The notes below the pieces were generated by a model that had not been told where the DNA came from, did not search any database, and was given only the letters and a program-made list of their open reading frames with translations. Positions 7,072-13,556 of a stretch of DNA of 14,669 nt are shown piece after piece; position 1 is the stretch's first letter, and each line of letters starts with the position of its first letter. This stretch comes from Candidatus Hecatellales archaeon B24 (GTDB lineage Archaea; Thermoproteota; Bathyarchaeia; Hecatellales; Hecatellaceae), in the NCBI GenBank assembly GCA_001593855.1, contig LUCC01000008.1:1-14669 (forward strand), in the 5' to 3' direction. A program made the translations under genes and the position numbers.

Positions 7072-7731
7072 ATGACTTTCCCCCGTGAAACGGCTGAGCA
7101 GGCCAGAAGGCGAATCCTAGAAATGTGTCAAGACCACATAAGAAGCGTTCTCGACGCGTTGAGGGAGGCATGCATCCTCATAAACGCCTACCAGAATGGA
7201 GATGAAAACCTAGTTCTCCAGCATTATGCCAATGTCATGGGGCATGTGGAGAAGGCTTGGGATGTTAAAAGAGCCATCATGCGGGAGGTAGCCGAGGTTG
7301 GAGAGCTTCTAACCGCCAGAGACGACTTCATAAACCTTTCAGCTGAAATAAACGAAATAGCCGACTACTGTGGAGGCGTAGCCTACAGGATGACGGAGCT
7401 AGCTAAACGACGGTGGAAGGTGCCTGACGCAATACTGAAGGAGGTTGGAAGCCTAGCTGAAGCCTCCCTGAACGCTCTTCTAAGGCTTAGAGAGGTTATC
7501 CTAGCCCTAAGCTACAGCACCGCAAAGGTTATGGAGCTGGCCCTTGAAGTGGAGTCCTCGGAGAAAACCGTGGACAGCATCCACCGTAAAGCCGACTTAA
7601 AAATAATTTCAAGCAGGATGAAGCTTCCAGTTCTCCTCCTCATAAGAGAAGTAGTTGAATTCCTTGAGGACATAGCTGACAACGCTGAAAACGCAGCTGA
7701 CATCGCCAGAATAATCGCCATGACCACCTAA
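7072..7731 (+). CDS. DUF47/PhoU-like phosphate-transport accessory protein
   Basis: A 219-residue, almost wholly helical protein of the DUF47 (PhoU-like) family. It has two similar helical halves, each with an acidic metal-binding type motif: NEIADYCGGVAYR near residue 94 and LEDIADNAENAADIARI near 198-214. Members are cytoplasmic and usually partner a PiT-type phosphate transporter. The start is ATG at 7072, with GAGGG 7 bases upstream. Unusually, no transporter gene is adjacent; the next gene, 48 bases on, is the tRNA-splicing endonuclease. The function in phosphate handling is inferred from the family. There is no signal peptide or membrane segment. Confidence 0.8.
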   Translation: MTFPRETAEQARRRILEMCQDHIRSVLDALREACILINAYQNGDENLVLQHYANVMGHVEKAWDVKRAIMREVAEVGELLTARDDFINLSAEINEIADYCGGVAYRMTELAKRRWKVPDAILKEVGSLAEASLNALLRLREVILALSYSTAKVMELALEVESSEKTVDSIHRKADLKIISSRMKLPVLLLIREVVEFLEDIADNAENAADIARIIAMTT

Positions 7732-7764
7732 CCTTAACGCTGAACCCTTCAAGCAGCCCTTCTA

Positions 7765-7779
7765 GGAGGCTAAGCCTCC
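7765..7779 (+). promoter_or_regulatory. Hairpin masking the endA ribosome-binding site
   Basis: GGAGGC (7765-7770), TAA, GCCTCC (7774-7779) is a perfect 6-bp GC-rich stem with a 3-base loop that ends directly at the ATG at 7780. The 5' arm is the Shine-Dalgarno sequence itself and the 3' arm is its exact complement, so the folded form would block ribosome access. Confidence 0.55.
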
Positions 7780-8337
7780 ATGGAGCAAGATGAAGCCTTC
7801 AAAGCTCAACTGGTTGAAAACAGGCTTATAGTCTGGAACCCAGAGGAGGGGAGAAAACTTTACAGTTTAGGCTATTACGGGAAGCCTCTTGGAATACCTA
7901 AGCCTAAAACAGCAGACTTCAACGTTCCACTCGTCCTAGACATGCTGGAAGCCTTCTACCTAGCCGAAAAAGGATTGCTCAAGGCTTACGCTGACGGCAA
8001 AAAACTAACCCTAAACCAGCTTCGGAGGAAAGCTGTGAAAGCCCATGAAGGCTTCCAGCCGAAATACCAAGTTTACAGAGACCTAAGAGAGAAAGGCCTG
8101 ATAGTTCAGCCTGGAATAAAGTTCGGCTGCGACTTTGCGGTTTACAGGCATGGGCCGGGTGTAGACCATGCTCCCTACCTCGTCCAAGTGCGAGGGGAGA
8201 AAGACCAAGTTGACGCGGCAGACCTAGTACGCAGCGGAAGGCTTGCTACCACCGTCAGAAAACGTTTCATCATAGCCGTTCCTAAGCCGAAAACAGGTCA
8301 AATCCGATATTTAATGTTTAAGTGGTGGAAACCTTAA
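7780..8337 (+). CDS. endA: tRNA-splicing endonuclease, catalytic subunit
   Basis: A 185-residue archaeal tRNA intron endonuclease that cuts bulge-helix-bulge sites at intron ends in pre-tRNA. The C-terminal catalytic domain contains the Tyr-His-Lys triad in the expected order: Y122 in DFAVYRHG, H130 in DHAPYLVQV and K161 in ATTVRKRFIIAV. The N-terminal domain (about residues 8-90) is the usual small alpha/beta cap. The length matches the ~180-residue subunits of the alpha4 or (alpha-beta)2 enzymes, not the fused ~350-residue alpha2 form, so a homotetramer or an additional structural subunit elsewhere is expected. The start is ATG at 7780. It follows the DUF47 gene by 48 bases and ends 14 bases from a convergent stop. 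Confidence 0.92.
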   Translation: MEQDEAFKAQLVENRLIVWNPEEGRKLYSLGYYGKPLGIPKPKTADFNVPLVLDMLEAFYLAEKGLLKAYADGKKLTLNQLRRKAVKAHEGFQPKYQVYRDLREKGLIVQPGIKFGCDFAVYRHGPGVDHAPYLVQVRGEKDQVDAADLVRSGRLATTVRKRFIIAVPKPKTGQIRYLMFKWWKP

Positions 8338-8351
8338 GCCTCCAAACAGGT

Positions 8352-9260
8352 TCAGCCTTTACCGTATTTCAACGCGTTTGTTGGGCATAGGTTCACGCAG
8401 TCCATGCATAGGTTGCAGACATGGTGATTTATGGTTAAGGTTTTCTCGGATTTTGCGACTATGTTTAGGGCGAGGGTTGGGCATTCTCTGACGCAGATGC
8501 CGCAGAGGGTGCACTTCTCCTTTTCCACCTTCAGCTTCCAAGCGAAGGGTATATGCTTCCCGAGGAAGTAGGCTAGGTTCATAAGGGCTCCTGCCGGACA
8601 TAGGAAAATGCAGAAGCCTCTTCCACCCTTCATGAAAATGCCTAGGATGAGGAACCATAGGAGGAAGGTTATCAGCCCCGCTGAAGTCCAGGCTATGAAG
8701 CCGTGGAAATCTCCGAACACCGCCTCCCAAACATGCTCCGTCCAAGTCCAGTTGCAGTAGGAGCAGCATATGGAGCGGATTGGGGTTCCGCGGAACATGG
8801 GGGCCGCCACGAAAATGTAGCCTATAAGGAAGCCGTAGCGTAGAGGTGCAGGGTCAACCTTGCCCGCCAAGCTGAATTTAAGCCTTGAAGGCATGAGACG
8901 GCTTAAATGCTCAGTTAATCCTGCAGGGCAAAGCCAGCCGCAGAAGAGAGGCCCTACAAAGAAGGAGATGGCTATCAGAATGAAGATTAGCGCGTATAAG
9001 GGGTTCCCAAAGGTTCTGGAAATGAAAAACTCCGGCCTATAGATAACCCAGTCGATGGGCATTCGAAGGCACATAGCCCTGTGAATGGTTGGAACGGAGT
9101 TCACAAGCACGCTGCCGAACCGTTTGGCTTCCACCGCCAGCAGCAGATGGGTCATCCCGGTCATCACCAGCCCGTAGGAGCCGGTGAACATGGCTGTGCC
9201 GAGGAGGAGAAAACCCACCCTCTTCACCAGATGTTTCCTCCAGATAATCTTTCTTTTCAA
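8352..9260 (-). CDS. NapH-like membrane polyferredoxin with two [4Fe-4S] sites
   Basis: A 302-residue integral membrane iron-sulfur protein of the NapH/NosR/CcoG type, expected to move electrons across or along the membrane. Hydrophobic segments lie at about 13-41, 86-106, 140-157, 187-210 and 215-234. Two CX3CP motifs flank them: C107/C111 (FCGWLCPAG) and C217/C221 (FCIFLCPAG). The C-terminal domain has two ferredoxin motifs, C250-x2-C-x2-C-x3-C260-P and C282-x2-C-x2-C-x3-C292-P. An unusual C165-C166-x2-C169 triplet lies between membrane segments 3 and 4. The start is TTG at 9260, overlapping the upstream stop (TTGA), with GGAGG about 9 bases upstream. It is the last gene of a three-gene cluster. 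It is not part of a recognisable nap or nos operon, so its partner is unknown. Confidence 0.88.
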   Translation of the reverse strand: MKRKIIWRKHLVKRVGFLLLGTAMFTGSYGLVMTGMTHLLLAVEAKRFGSVLVNSVPTIHRAMCLRMPIDWVIYRPEFFISRTFGNPLYALIFILIAISFFVGPLFCGWLCPAGLTEHLSRLMPSRLKFSLAGKVDPAPLRYGFLIGYIFVAAPMFRGTPIRSICCSYCNWTWTEHVWEAVFGDFHGFIAWTSAGLITFLLWFLILGIFMKGGRGFCIFLCPAGALMNLAYFLGKHIPFAWKLKVEKEKCTLCGICVRECPTLALNIVAKSEKTLTINHHVCNLCMDCVNLCPTNALKYGKG

Positions 9261-9805
9261 CGCCTTCCGCCTCCACCTGCTTCAGCTCCAGCAGCCTTCA
9301 CATTCAAAATTTTTATCGGGATTTTGAGCAGGGTGTCTCCTGTTTTCAAATCGTAAACCTTGAAGTATCCGCTGTATATCACGGGTTTATCTCCTGCCTG
9401 CTCTATGAAGAAGGTTAAGTGGACGCCCGCTCTGCTCCGCGGCCCCAGAACTCTCTCAATAAGATGTTTCTCCTCGTTGAAGCCCTTAGTGTGGAAGCCG
9501 GACCAGTGGACATGAATGTTCGGGGGCAGCTTCTCCAGCTTGAAGCCTATCATGTGAGGCTTCTTGTCAACATTCGTTAGGCTTATAGTAACCCCAAGCG
9601 TGTTCGGGTCCAGTATTTTCGCTATTCCCCCTGCCCCGTAACGGAAGATTATGGGTCTAGCCTTCTCCGAGGGGAAAGAGTAGAATAGGTGGTAGCTTTC
9701 CCCTCCTCTAACCATACTATGGTATACTCCTAACCCCACCGGTATGGCAAACCCGAGCAGAACGCCTATAATCAAAATTGCAGCAGCCCTACTCTTCACG
9801 GCCAT
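9257..9805 (-). CDS. Membrane-anchored histidine-rich extracytoplasmic protein, unknown
   Basis: A 182-residue protein I do not recognise. Residues about 7-28 form a single N-terminal hydrophobic anchor or signal after a short positive start, so the rest should face outside. The body reads as beta-strands (GVTISLTNVDKKPHMIGFKL; GVHLTFFIEQAG; IYSGYFKVYD), suggesting an immunoglobulin- or cupredoxin-like sandwich. Histidines cluster at H84, H98, H100, H105 and H114, a possible metal site. There are no cysteines or CXXCH haem motifs. The tail (171-182) is Ala/Gly rich and basic. The start is ATG at 9805, with GGTGGGG upstream partly paired in a GGG-TTCG-CCC hairpin. It overlaps both neighbours (17 and 4 bases), so it is translated with them and probably works with the polyferredoxin. 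Confidence 0.8.
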   Translation of the reverse strand: MAVKSRAAAILIIGVLLGFAIPVGLGVYHSMVRGGESYHLFYSFPSEKARPIIFRYGAGGIAKILDPNTLGVTISLTNVDKKPHMIGFKLEKLPPNIHVHWSGFHTKGFNEEKHLIERVLGPRSRAGVHLTFFIEQAGDKPVIYSGYFKVYDLKTGDTLLKIPIKILNVKAAGAEAGGGGRR

Positions 9806-10010
9806 GGGCGAACCCCACCAGTTTTTCCTTCAGCTTTCTGAAGTAGGCTGAAAATATTACGAGCGGAGGTATGAGGAAGCATATAAAACAGTTAGAGCAA
9901 GCTAAACCGCGGCATGGTAAGGGAGCAACTACACTGGAAAAAGCAAGCATAAAAAGAACTATTTTGGTTTTTAACGTTTTTATTTGGCTTATAATAGTTG
10001 ACATAGCCAT
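9789..10010 (-). CDS. Small cysteine-rich membrane protein, unknown
   Basis: A 73-residue candidate gene. A positive N-terminus precedes a hydrophobic segment (about 16-32). A cysteine cluster C33-x4-C38-x2-C41-x2-C44 follows, then a second hydrophobic stretch (43-57) and a basic amphipathic tail. The cysteine spacing resembles an Fe-S or metal ligand set at the membrane surface. Support for reality comes from the organised sequence and from a 17-base overlap with the next gene on the same strand. The start is ATG at 10010; ATG at residues 3 and 21 are alternatives. A TATA-like TTATAACG about 25 bases upstream would give a leaderless message. An opposite-strand 60-residue frame overlaps it and is judged a shadow. 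No family is recognised. Confidence 0.6.
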   Translation of the reverse strand: MAMSTIISQIKTLKTKIVLFMLAFSSVVAPLPCRGLACSNCFICFLIPPLVIFSAYFRKLKEKLVGFAHGREE

Positions 10011-10093
10011 AGTATTATTGGCATTTTTGCGTTATAATGCGTTGCGGAATTAAACTCTTACCCACAAAAATAAGGCAATAAACCGGCTATTTC

Positions 10094-10111
10094 TATACCA
10101 TAACGGGTATA
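10094..10111. promoter_or_regulatory. Operator-like dyad in the NapH-cluster / hypF divergent region
   Basis: TATACC (10094-10099) and GGTATA (10106-10111) form a perfect 6-bp inverted repeat around a 6-base spacer, an 18-base site typical in size for a dimeric regulator. It lies about 85 bases before the 73-residue gene and about 180 bases before hypF. The rest of 10054-10293 holds promoter elements and no supported gene. Confidence 0.4.
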
Positions 10112-10250
10112 ATGTTAAGCTTTCAACCCTCTAAACGCCCCAAAATCAAACCATTTTAATGCATTTCACCTGGCAGACTTTCCTCCCATGCTAAACAGGT
10201 CTTCAAGGCTTAAAAAGCGACAGGAATAAATTGGTGGTCTTCCTTCTGGG

Positions 10251-10258
10251 ATATAAAG
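10251..10258 (+). promoter_or_regulatory. Possible TATA box for the hyp operon
   Basis: ATATAAAG lies 36-43 bases before the hypF TTG. Initiation about 25 bases further on would leave a leader of roughly 15 bases containing the GGGGG run (10282-10286) that probably serves as the ribosome-binding site. A weaker alternative, AATAAATT, is at about 10225-10232. Confidence 0.45.
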
Positions 10259-10293
10259 CCGTGGTTGAAGGTCTGGCTGCCGGGGGCTGAGGC

Positions 10294-12570
10294 TTGAGGG
10301 CTGAAGTCAGAGTGCTCGGGATCGTTCAGGGAGTAGGCTTCCGCCCCTTCATCTACAGGCTTGCAACAGAGTTGAAGCTTAAAGGCTATGTTAGAAACCG
10401 TGGAGACGCCGGGGTGGAAATAGTTGTTGAAGGCGACGAAGTTTCCGTGAGAAGTTTCATCCGACGTATCGAAGCCGACAAGCCTCCTGCAGCCCAGATA
10501 AGCAGGCTGGACGCAAAGCTAATGGAGGACAAAGGCGGCTTCAAAGAATTCAAAATCCTGAAAAGCACGGAGGAGAGAGGAGACACCGGCTCTATAATCC
10601 CCCCGGACATGTCCATCTGCGAACACTGCCTGAAGGAGTTTTTCAACCCTTCAAACCGCCGCCACCGCTACTACTTCATAACCTGTACAGACTGCGGTCC
10701 TAGGTACACGATAATCGAGAGGCTTCCCTACGACAGGCCTAACACCACCATGAAGGATTTCCCCTTATGCCCCCAATGCCTTAAAGAGTACACCAGCCCC
10801 GAAGACAGGAGATTCCACGCTCAAACCGTAGCCTGCCCTGCCTGCGGCCCTAAAGCCTTCCTAGCGGACAGAAAAGGCGTGGAAATCAGCTGTGGAGACC
10901 CCTTCCTTGAAGCTGGAAAACTGCTGGCTGAAGGCTTCATCCTCGCCATCAAAGGGATAGGCGGCTTCCACGTTGCCACTTCAACCATTAACCCTGAACC
11001 CGTTAGAAAGCTTAGGAAAGCCAAATACCGGGAGCAGAAGCCCTTCGCCATCATGGCTAGAAGCCTGAATGCCGTTCAAACCTTCGCCCAGGTAAGCAGC
11101 CTCGAGGAAAAGCTTCTAACCTCCCCTGAAAGGCCTATTGTGCTCTTAAAGAAGAGTGGAGAATACTATCTTGCTGAGGAGATTTCCCCGGGGCTTCATA
11201 ACGTAGGCGTTATGCTTCCCTACACGGGGCTTCACTACCTTCTCTTTGAAGGTGCAAAAGAAGAGCCTGCCCTAGTTATGACAAGCGGAAACCTGCCAGC
11301 CGAACCCATAATCTCAGACAACCAAGAGGCCGTGGAAAAGCTGGCCGGCTTCGTGGATTACTTCCTCTTCCACGAGCGTAGGATAGCTCAGCCATGCGAC
11401 GACTCGGTGGTTAAGTCCGTCGACGGGAAACCCGTTTTCATCAGGCGTTCCAGGGGGTATGCTCCAGCCCCCATAAAAATCAGCGGCAAGCTTAAGCAGG
11501 TGGCCGTGGCCTACGGGGCTGAGGAAAACGTTACAGCCTGCATAGCCTTCAACGGTAAAGCCTTCCTCAGTCAATACGTGGGCGAAGTTGAAAAAGTTGA
11601 AGGAGTAGCCTACCTTGAGCGAACGGTTAAACGGCTTCTAGCTCTCACATGCGTTAAGCCTGAAGTTTTAGCCTGCGACCTTCACCCCAGATTCAACTCA
11701 ACCCTCCTAGCCAGAAAACAAGCTGAAGAGTTTGGGTGTAGGCTGGTTCAAGTTCAACACCACTACGCTCATGCCTTAAGCCTTATGGCTGAGCATGGGT
11801 TAGAGGAGATGGTGGCAGTGGTCTGCGACGGCTTCGGCTACGGGGCGGATGGAAAGGCTTGGGGTGGAGAAGTGCTCCACTGCGGTTTAACCGGTTGGAA
11901 AAGGCTTGCACACCTTGAAGAGCAGCCTATGATAGGAGGAGACCTAGCAGCCCTATACCCCTTGAGGATGGCCTATGGAATGCTTGCCCGAGCAGGCTTC
12001 GAGGAGGCTGAGGAATGGCTGAAGTCCAAGGCCGAGATGCTTCCCCACGGAGAGCAGGAAGCCGAAGTAATAGTCAAAATGTTCAGGCAGGGACGTTTCA
12101 CCCCTACTACGAGTACGGGGAGGGTTCTCGACGCCGCTGCAGCCATTCTAAATGTTTGCTACCGGAGAACCTATGAAGGGGAACCAGCCATGAAGCTGGA
12201 GGCTGCAGCCAGCCGTGGAAGGAAAACCGTAAATCTTAAGCCTGAAATCTCCGGAGAGGTGCTGAAAACTTCTAATCTGGCCTGTGCTTTAATAGAGAAC
12301 TCTGGCAGGTATAGAGTGGAAGACCTAGCCTACACCGTTGAGGAATACCTGGCTGAAGGGCTGGCTGAGCTTGCCTGCGCCTGGGCGGAAAGGCTTGGGG
12401 TTAAAGCCGTAGGCTTCACTGGCGGCGTAGCCTTCAACCACCATATAACTTCAGCCTTCAGGAGGCTGGTGGAAGGGAGAGGCCTTAAACTGTACGTTAA
12501 CCTTAAGGTTCCTCCGGGTGATGGAGGGCTTTCGCTCGGTCAAGCCTTCAAAGCCGGGCTGGAAGGTTAA
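10294..12570 (+). CDS. hypF: Carbamoyltransferase HypF, hydrogenase cyanide-ligand maturation
   Basis: A 758-residue HypF, complete by length and domains. It uses carbamoyl phosphate and ATP to carbamoylate the C-terminal cysteine of HypE, the precursor of the CN ligands of [NiFe] hydrogenase. Domains in order: acylphosphatase (about 1-90, GIVQGVGFRPF with R17, and N35); two zinc-finger pairs (C109/C112 with C131/C134, and C159/C162 with C181/C184); a YrdC-like nucleotide-binding domain (about 200-390, KGIGGFHVA and SRGYAPAP); and a Kae1-like domain with H489-x3-H493, a GFGYGADG loop, FTGGVAFNH at 708-716 and GDGGLSLGQA near the end. The start is TTG at 10294; an in-frame stop lies just upstream and no ATG is near. 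It is the first gene of the hyp operon. Confidence 0.96.
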   Translation: MRAEVRVLGIVQGVGFRPFIYRLATELKLKGYVRNRGDAGVEIVVEGDEVSVRSFIRRIEADKPPAAQISRLDAKLMEDKGGFKEFKILKSTEERGDTGSIIPPDMSICEHCLKEFFNPSNRRHRYYFITCTDCGPRYTIIERLPYDRPNTTMKDFPLCPQCLKEYTSPEDRRFHAQTVACPACGPKAFLADRKGVEISCGDPFLEAGKLLAEGFILAIKGIGGFHVATSTINPEPVRKLRKAKYREQKPFAIMARSLNAVQTFAQVSSLEEKLLTSPERPIVLLKKSGEYYLAEEISPGLHNVGVMLPYTGLHYLLFEGAKEEPALVMTSGNLPAEPIISDNQEAVEKLAGFVDYFLFHERRIAQPCDDSVVKSVDGKPVFIRRSRGYAPAPIKISGKLKQVAVAYGAEENVTACIAFNGKAFLSQYVGEVEKVEGVAYLERTVKRLLALTCVKPEVLACDLHPRFNSTLLARKQAEEFGCRLVQVQHHYAHALSLMAEHGLEEMVAVVCDGFGYGADGKAWGGEVLHCGLTGWKRLAHLEEQPMIGGDLAALYPLRMAYGMLARAGFEEAEEWLKSKAEMLPHGEQEAEVIVKMFRQGRFTPTTSTGRVLDAAAAILNVCYRRTYEGEPAMKLEAAASRGRKTVNLKPEISGEVLKTSNLACALIENSGRYRVEDLAYTVEEYLAEGLAELACAWAERLGVKAVGFTGGVAFNHHITSAFRRLVEGRGLKLYVNLKVPPGDGGLSLGQAFKAGLEG

Positions 12571-12594
12571 AATATTACGGGGTTATTAGGGCTT

Positions 12595-12615
12595 CTAAGG
12601 CTTGGGGAAGCCTAG
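12595..12615 (+). promoter_or_regulatory. Stem-loop abutting the hypC start, with GGGG in its loop
   Basis: CTAAGGCTT (12595-12603) pairs with AAGCCTAG (12608-12615) as an 8-bp stem with one bulged A, closing on the loop GGGG (12604-12607). The stem ends directly at the hypC ATG (12616). GGGG is the only purine run at usable distance (8 bases), so the hairpin may present rather than hide the ribosome-binding site. Confidence 0.35.
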
Positions 12616-12858
12616 ATGTGTCTTGCCATTCCGGCTAAGGTGCTGGAGGTTTCTGGAAGCAGGGCTAGAGTGGATTTTGGGGGAGGCGTAACCAGGGAGG
12701 TGAACGTTTCCCTTCTTGAAAAGGTTAAGGTTGGAGACTACGTGATAGTTCACGCAGGCTTCGCCATCCAGATCCTAGACAGCGAAGAAGCTGAGAAAAC
12801 CTTGAAGCTTTGGGAGGAGGTTCTTGAGGCAGGCTTTGAAGGTGGAGGCCATGGTTGA
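12616..12858 (+). CDS. hypC: Hydrogenase maturation chaperone HypC
   Basis: An 80-residue HypC/HupF chaperone. The diagnostic N-terminus MCLAIPAKV is present, with Cys2, which holds the Fe(CN)2CO unit with HypD and contacts the hydrogenase large-subunit precursor. The small beta-barrel follows (GSRARVDFGGG, VGDYVIVHAGFAIQIL), then a C-terminal helix and a short Gly-rich end. The start is ATG at 12616, fixed by the MCLAIP motif. It lies 45 bases after hypF and overlaps the hypB start by 8 bases. Confidence 0.96.
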   Translation: MCLAIPAKVLEVSGSRARVDFGGGVTREVNVSLLEKVKVGDYVIVHAGFAIQILDSEEAEKTLKLWEEVLEAGFEGGGHG

Positions 12859-13522
12859 AATAGTCAAGGCTGGGGAAGGAGAAATCTTAGACGTCGAGCT
12901 AGATGTAAACCTCCAGCGTAGGAATCTGGAGCTGGCTGAATCCAACCGGAGGCTGCTTGAAAGCTTCGGGGTTAAGGCTGTGGATTTCATGGGCTCCGTT
13001 GGCTCCGGTAAAACCTGCCTCATAGGAAGGCTTGTGGAAACGCTTAAACCGGAATACCGCATCGGTGTTATAGGTGGAGACCTCACCACAACCATAGACA
13101 TGGACTTTCTAAGCTGCCTTGGGGTTCCAGTGGTCCAGGTGAACACTGGGAGAGAATGCCATTTGGACGCCAACCTGGTGGCTAAAGCCCTGGAAAAATT
13201 TAACCTCAAAGAGTTAGACTTGCTCTTCATAGAAAACGTTGGCAACATTATATGTCCCGCTGACTTCCCGTTGGGCGCCCACCGTCGGGTGGCGGTAGTA
13301 AGCGTGGTGGACAGCCCCTACACTATTGTGAAGCATCCCTTAACCTTCCAAACGGTAGATGTGGCGGTCTTAAACAAGCTAGACCTTGCAGAAGCTGTTG
13401 GAGCCGACGTAGGCAGGCTTGAAGCCGACATCCAGAAAATAAACCCCAGACTTAAAATCGTGAAAGCAAGCTGCAAGACAGGGCTGGGAATCGAGAAGCT
13501 TAGAGAAGCCTTAAACCTTTAA
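12851..13522 (+). CDS. hypB: Hydrogenase nickel-insertion GTPase HypB
   Basis: A SIMIBI-class GTPase that works with HypA to load Ni into [NiFe] hydrogenase. Using the ATG at 12851 it has 223 residues: P-loop G48-S-V-G-S-G-K-T55, the metal-binding C103-H104 after NTGRE, ENVGNIICPADF with C135, and NKLD at 175-178. There is no N-terminal CXXCGC site or His-rich stretch, as in many archaeal HypB. The ATG overlaps the hypC stop, with GGTGG starting 10 bases upstream. An in-frame TTG at 12824 behind GGAGGAGG would add nine residues and overlap hypC by 35 bases; I prefer the ATG, but the choice is open. Confidence 0.94.
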   Translation: MVEIVKAGEGEILDVELDVNLQRRNLELAESNRRLLESFGVKAVDFMGSVGSGKTCLIGRLVETLKPEYRIGVIGGDLTTTIDMDFLSCLGVPVVQVNTGRECHLDANLVAKALEKFNLKELDLLFIENVGNIICPADFPLGAHRRVAVVSVVDSPYTIVKHPLTFQTVDVAVLNKLDLAEAVGADVGRLEADIQKINPRLKIVKASCKTGLGIEKLREALNL

Positions 13523-13556
13523 CCCAGCCGGAAAGCAGGGGAGATGAAAGGGTAAG

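Noticed and set aside
8359..8769. Minus-strand 136-residue frame inside the NapH-like gene
   Set aside because: It is an out-of-frame shadow; the NapH frame has all cysteine motifs and membrane segments.
9037..9276. Minus-strand 79-residue frame at the NapH-like N-terminus
   Set aside because: Out-of-frame shadow with no hydrophobic or motif structure.
9871..10053. Plus-strand 60-residue frame with one hydrophobic segment
   Set aside because: It lies wholly or largely opposite the cysteine-rich 73-residue gene, its GGAGGT is only a base or so from the ATG, and it has no operon context. The minus-strand reading is better supported.
12775..13248. Minus-strand 157-residue frame opposite hypC/hypB
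   Set aside because: Ser/Thr-rich low-information shadow of the HypB GTPase frame.
13544..13555. Mini-frame ATG-AAA-GGG-TAA before hypA
   Set aside because: The purine-rich site abuts the ATG with no spacing, and three codons are easily explained by chance; not listed as a gene.
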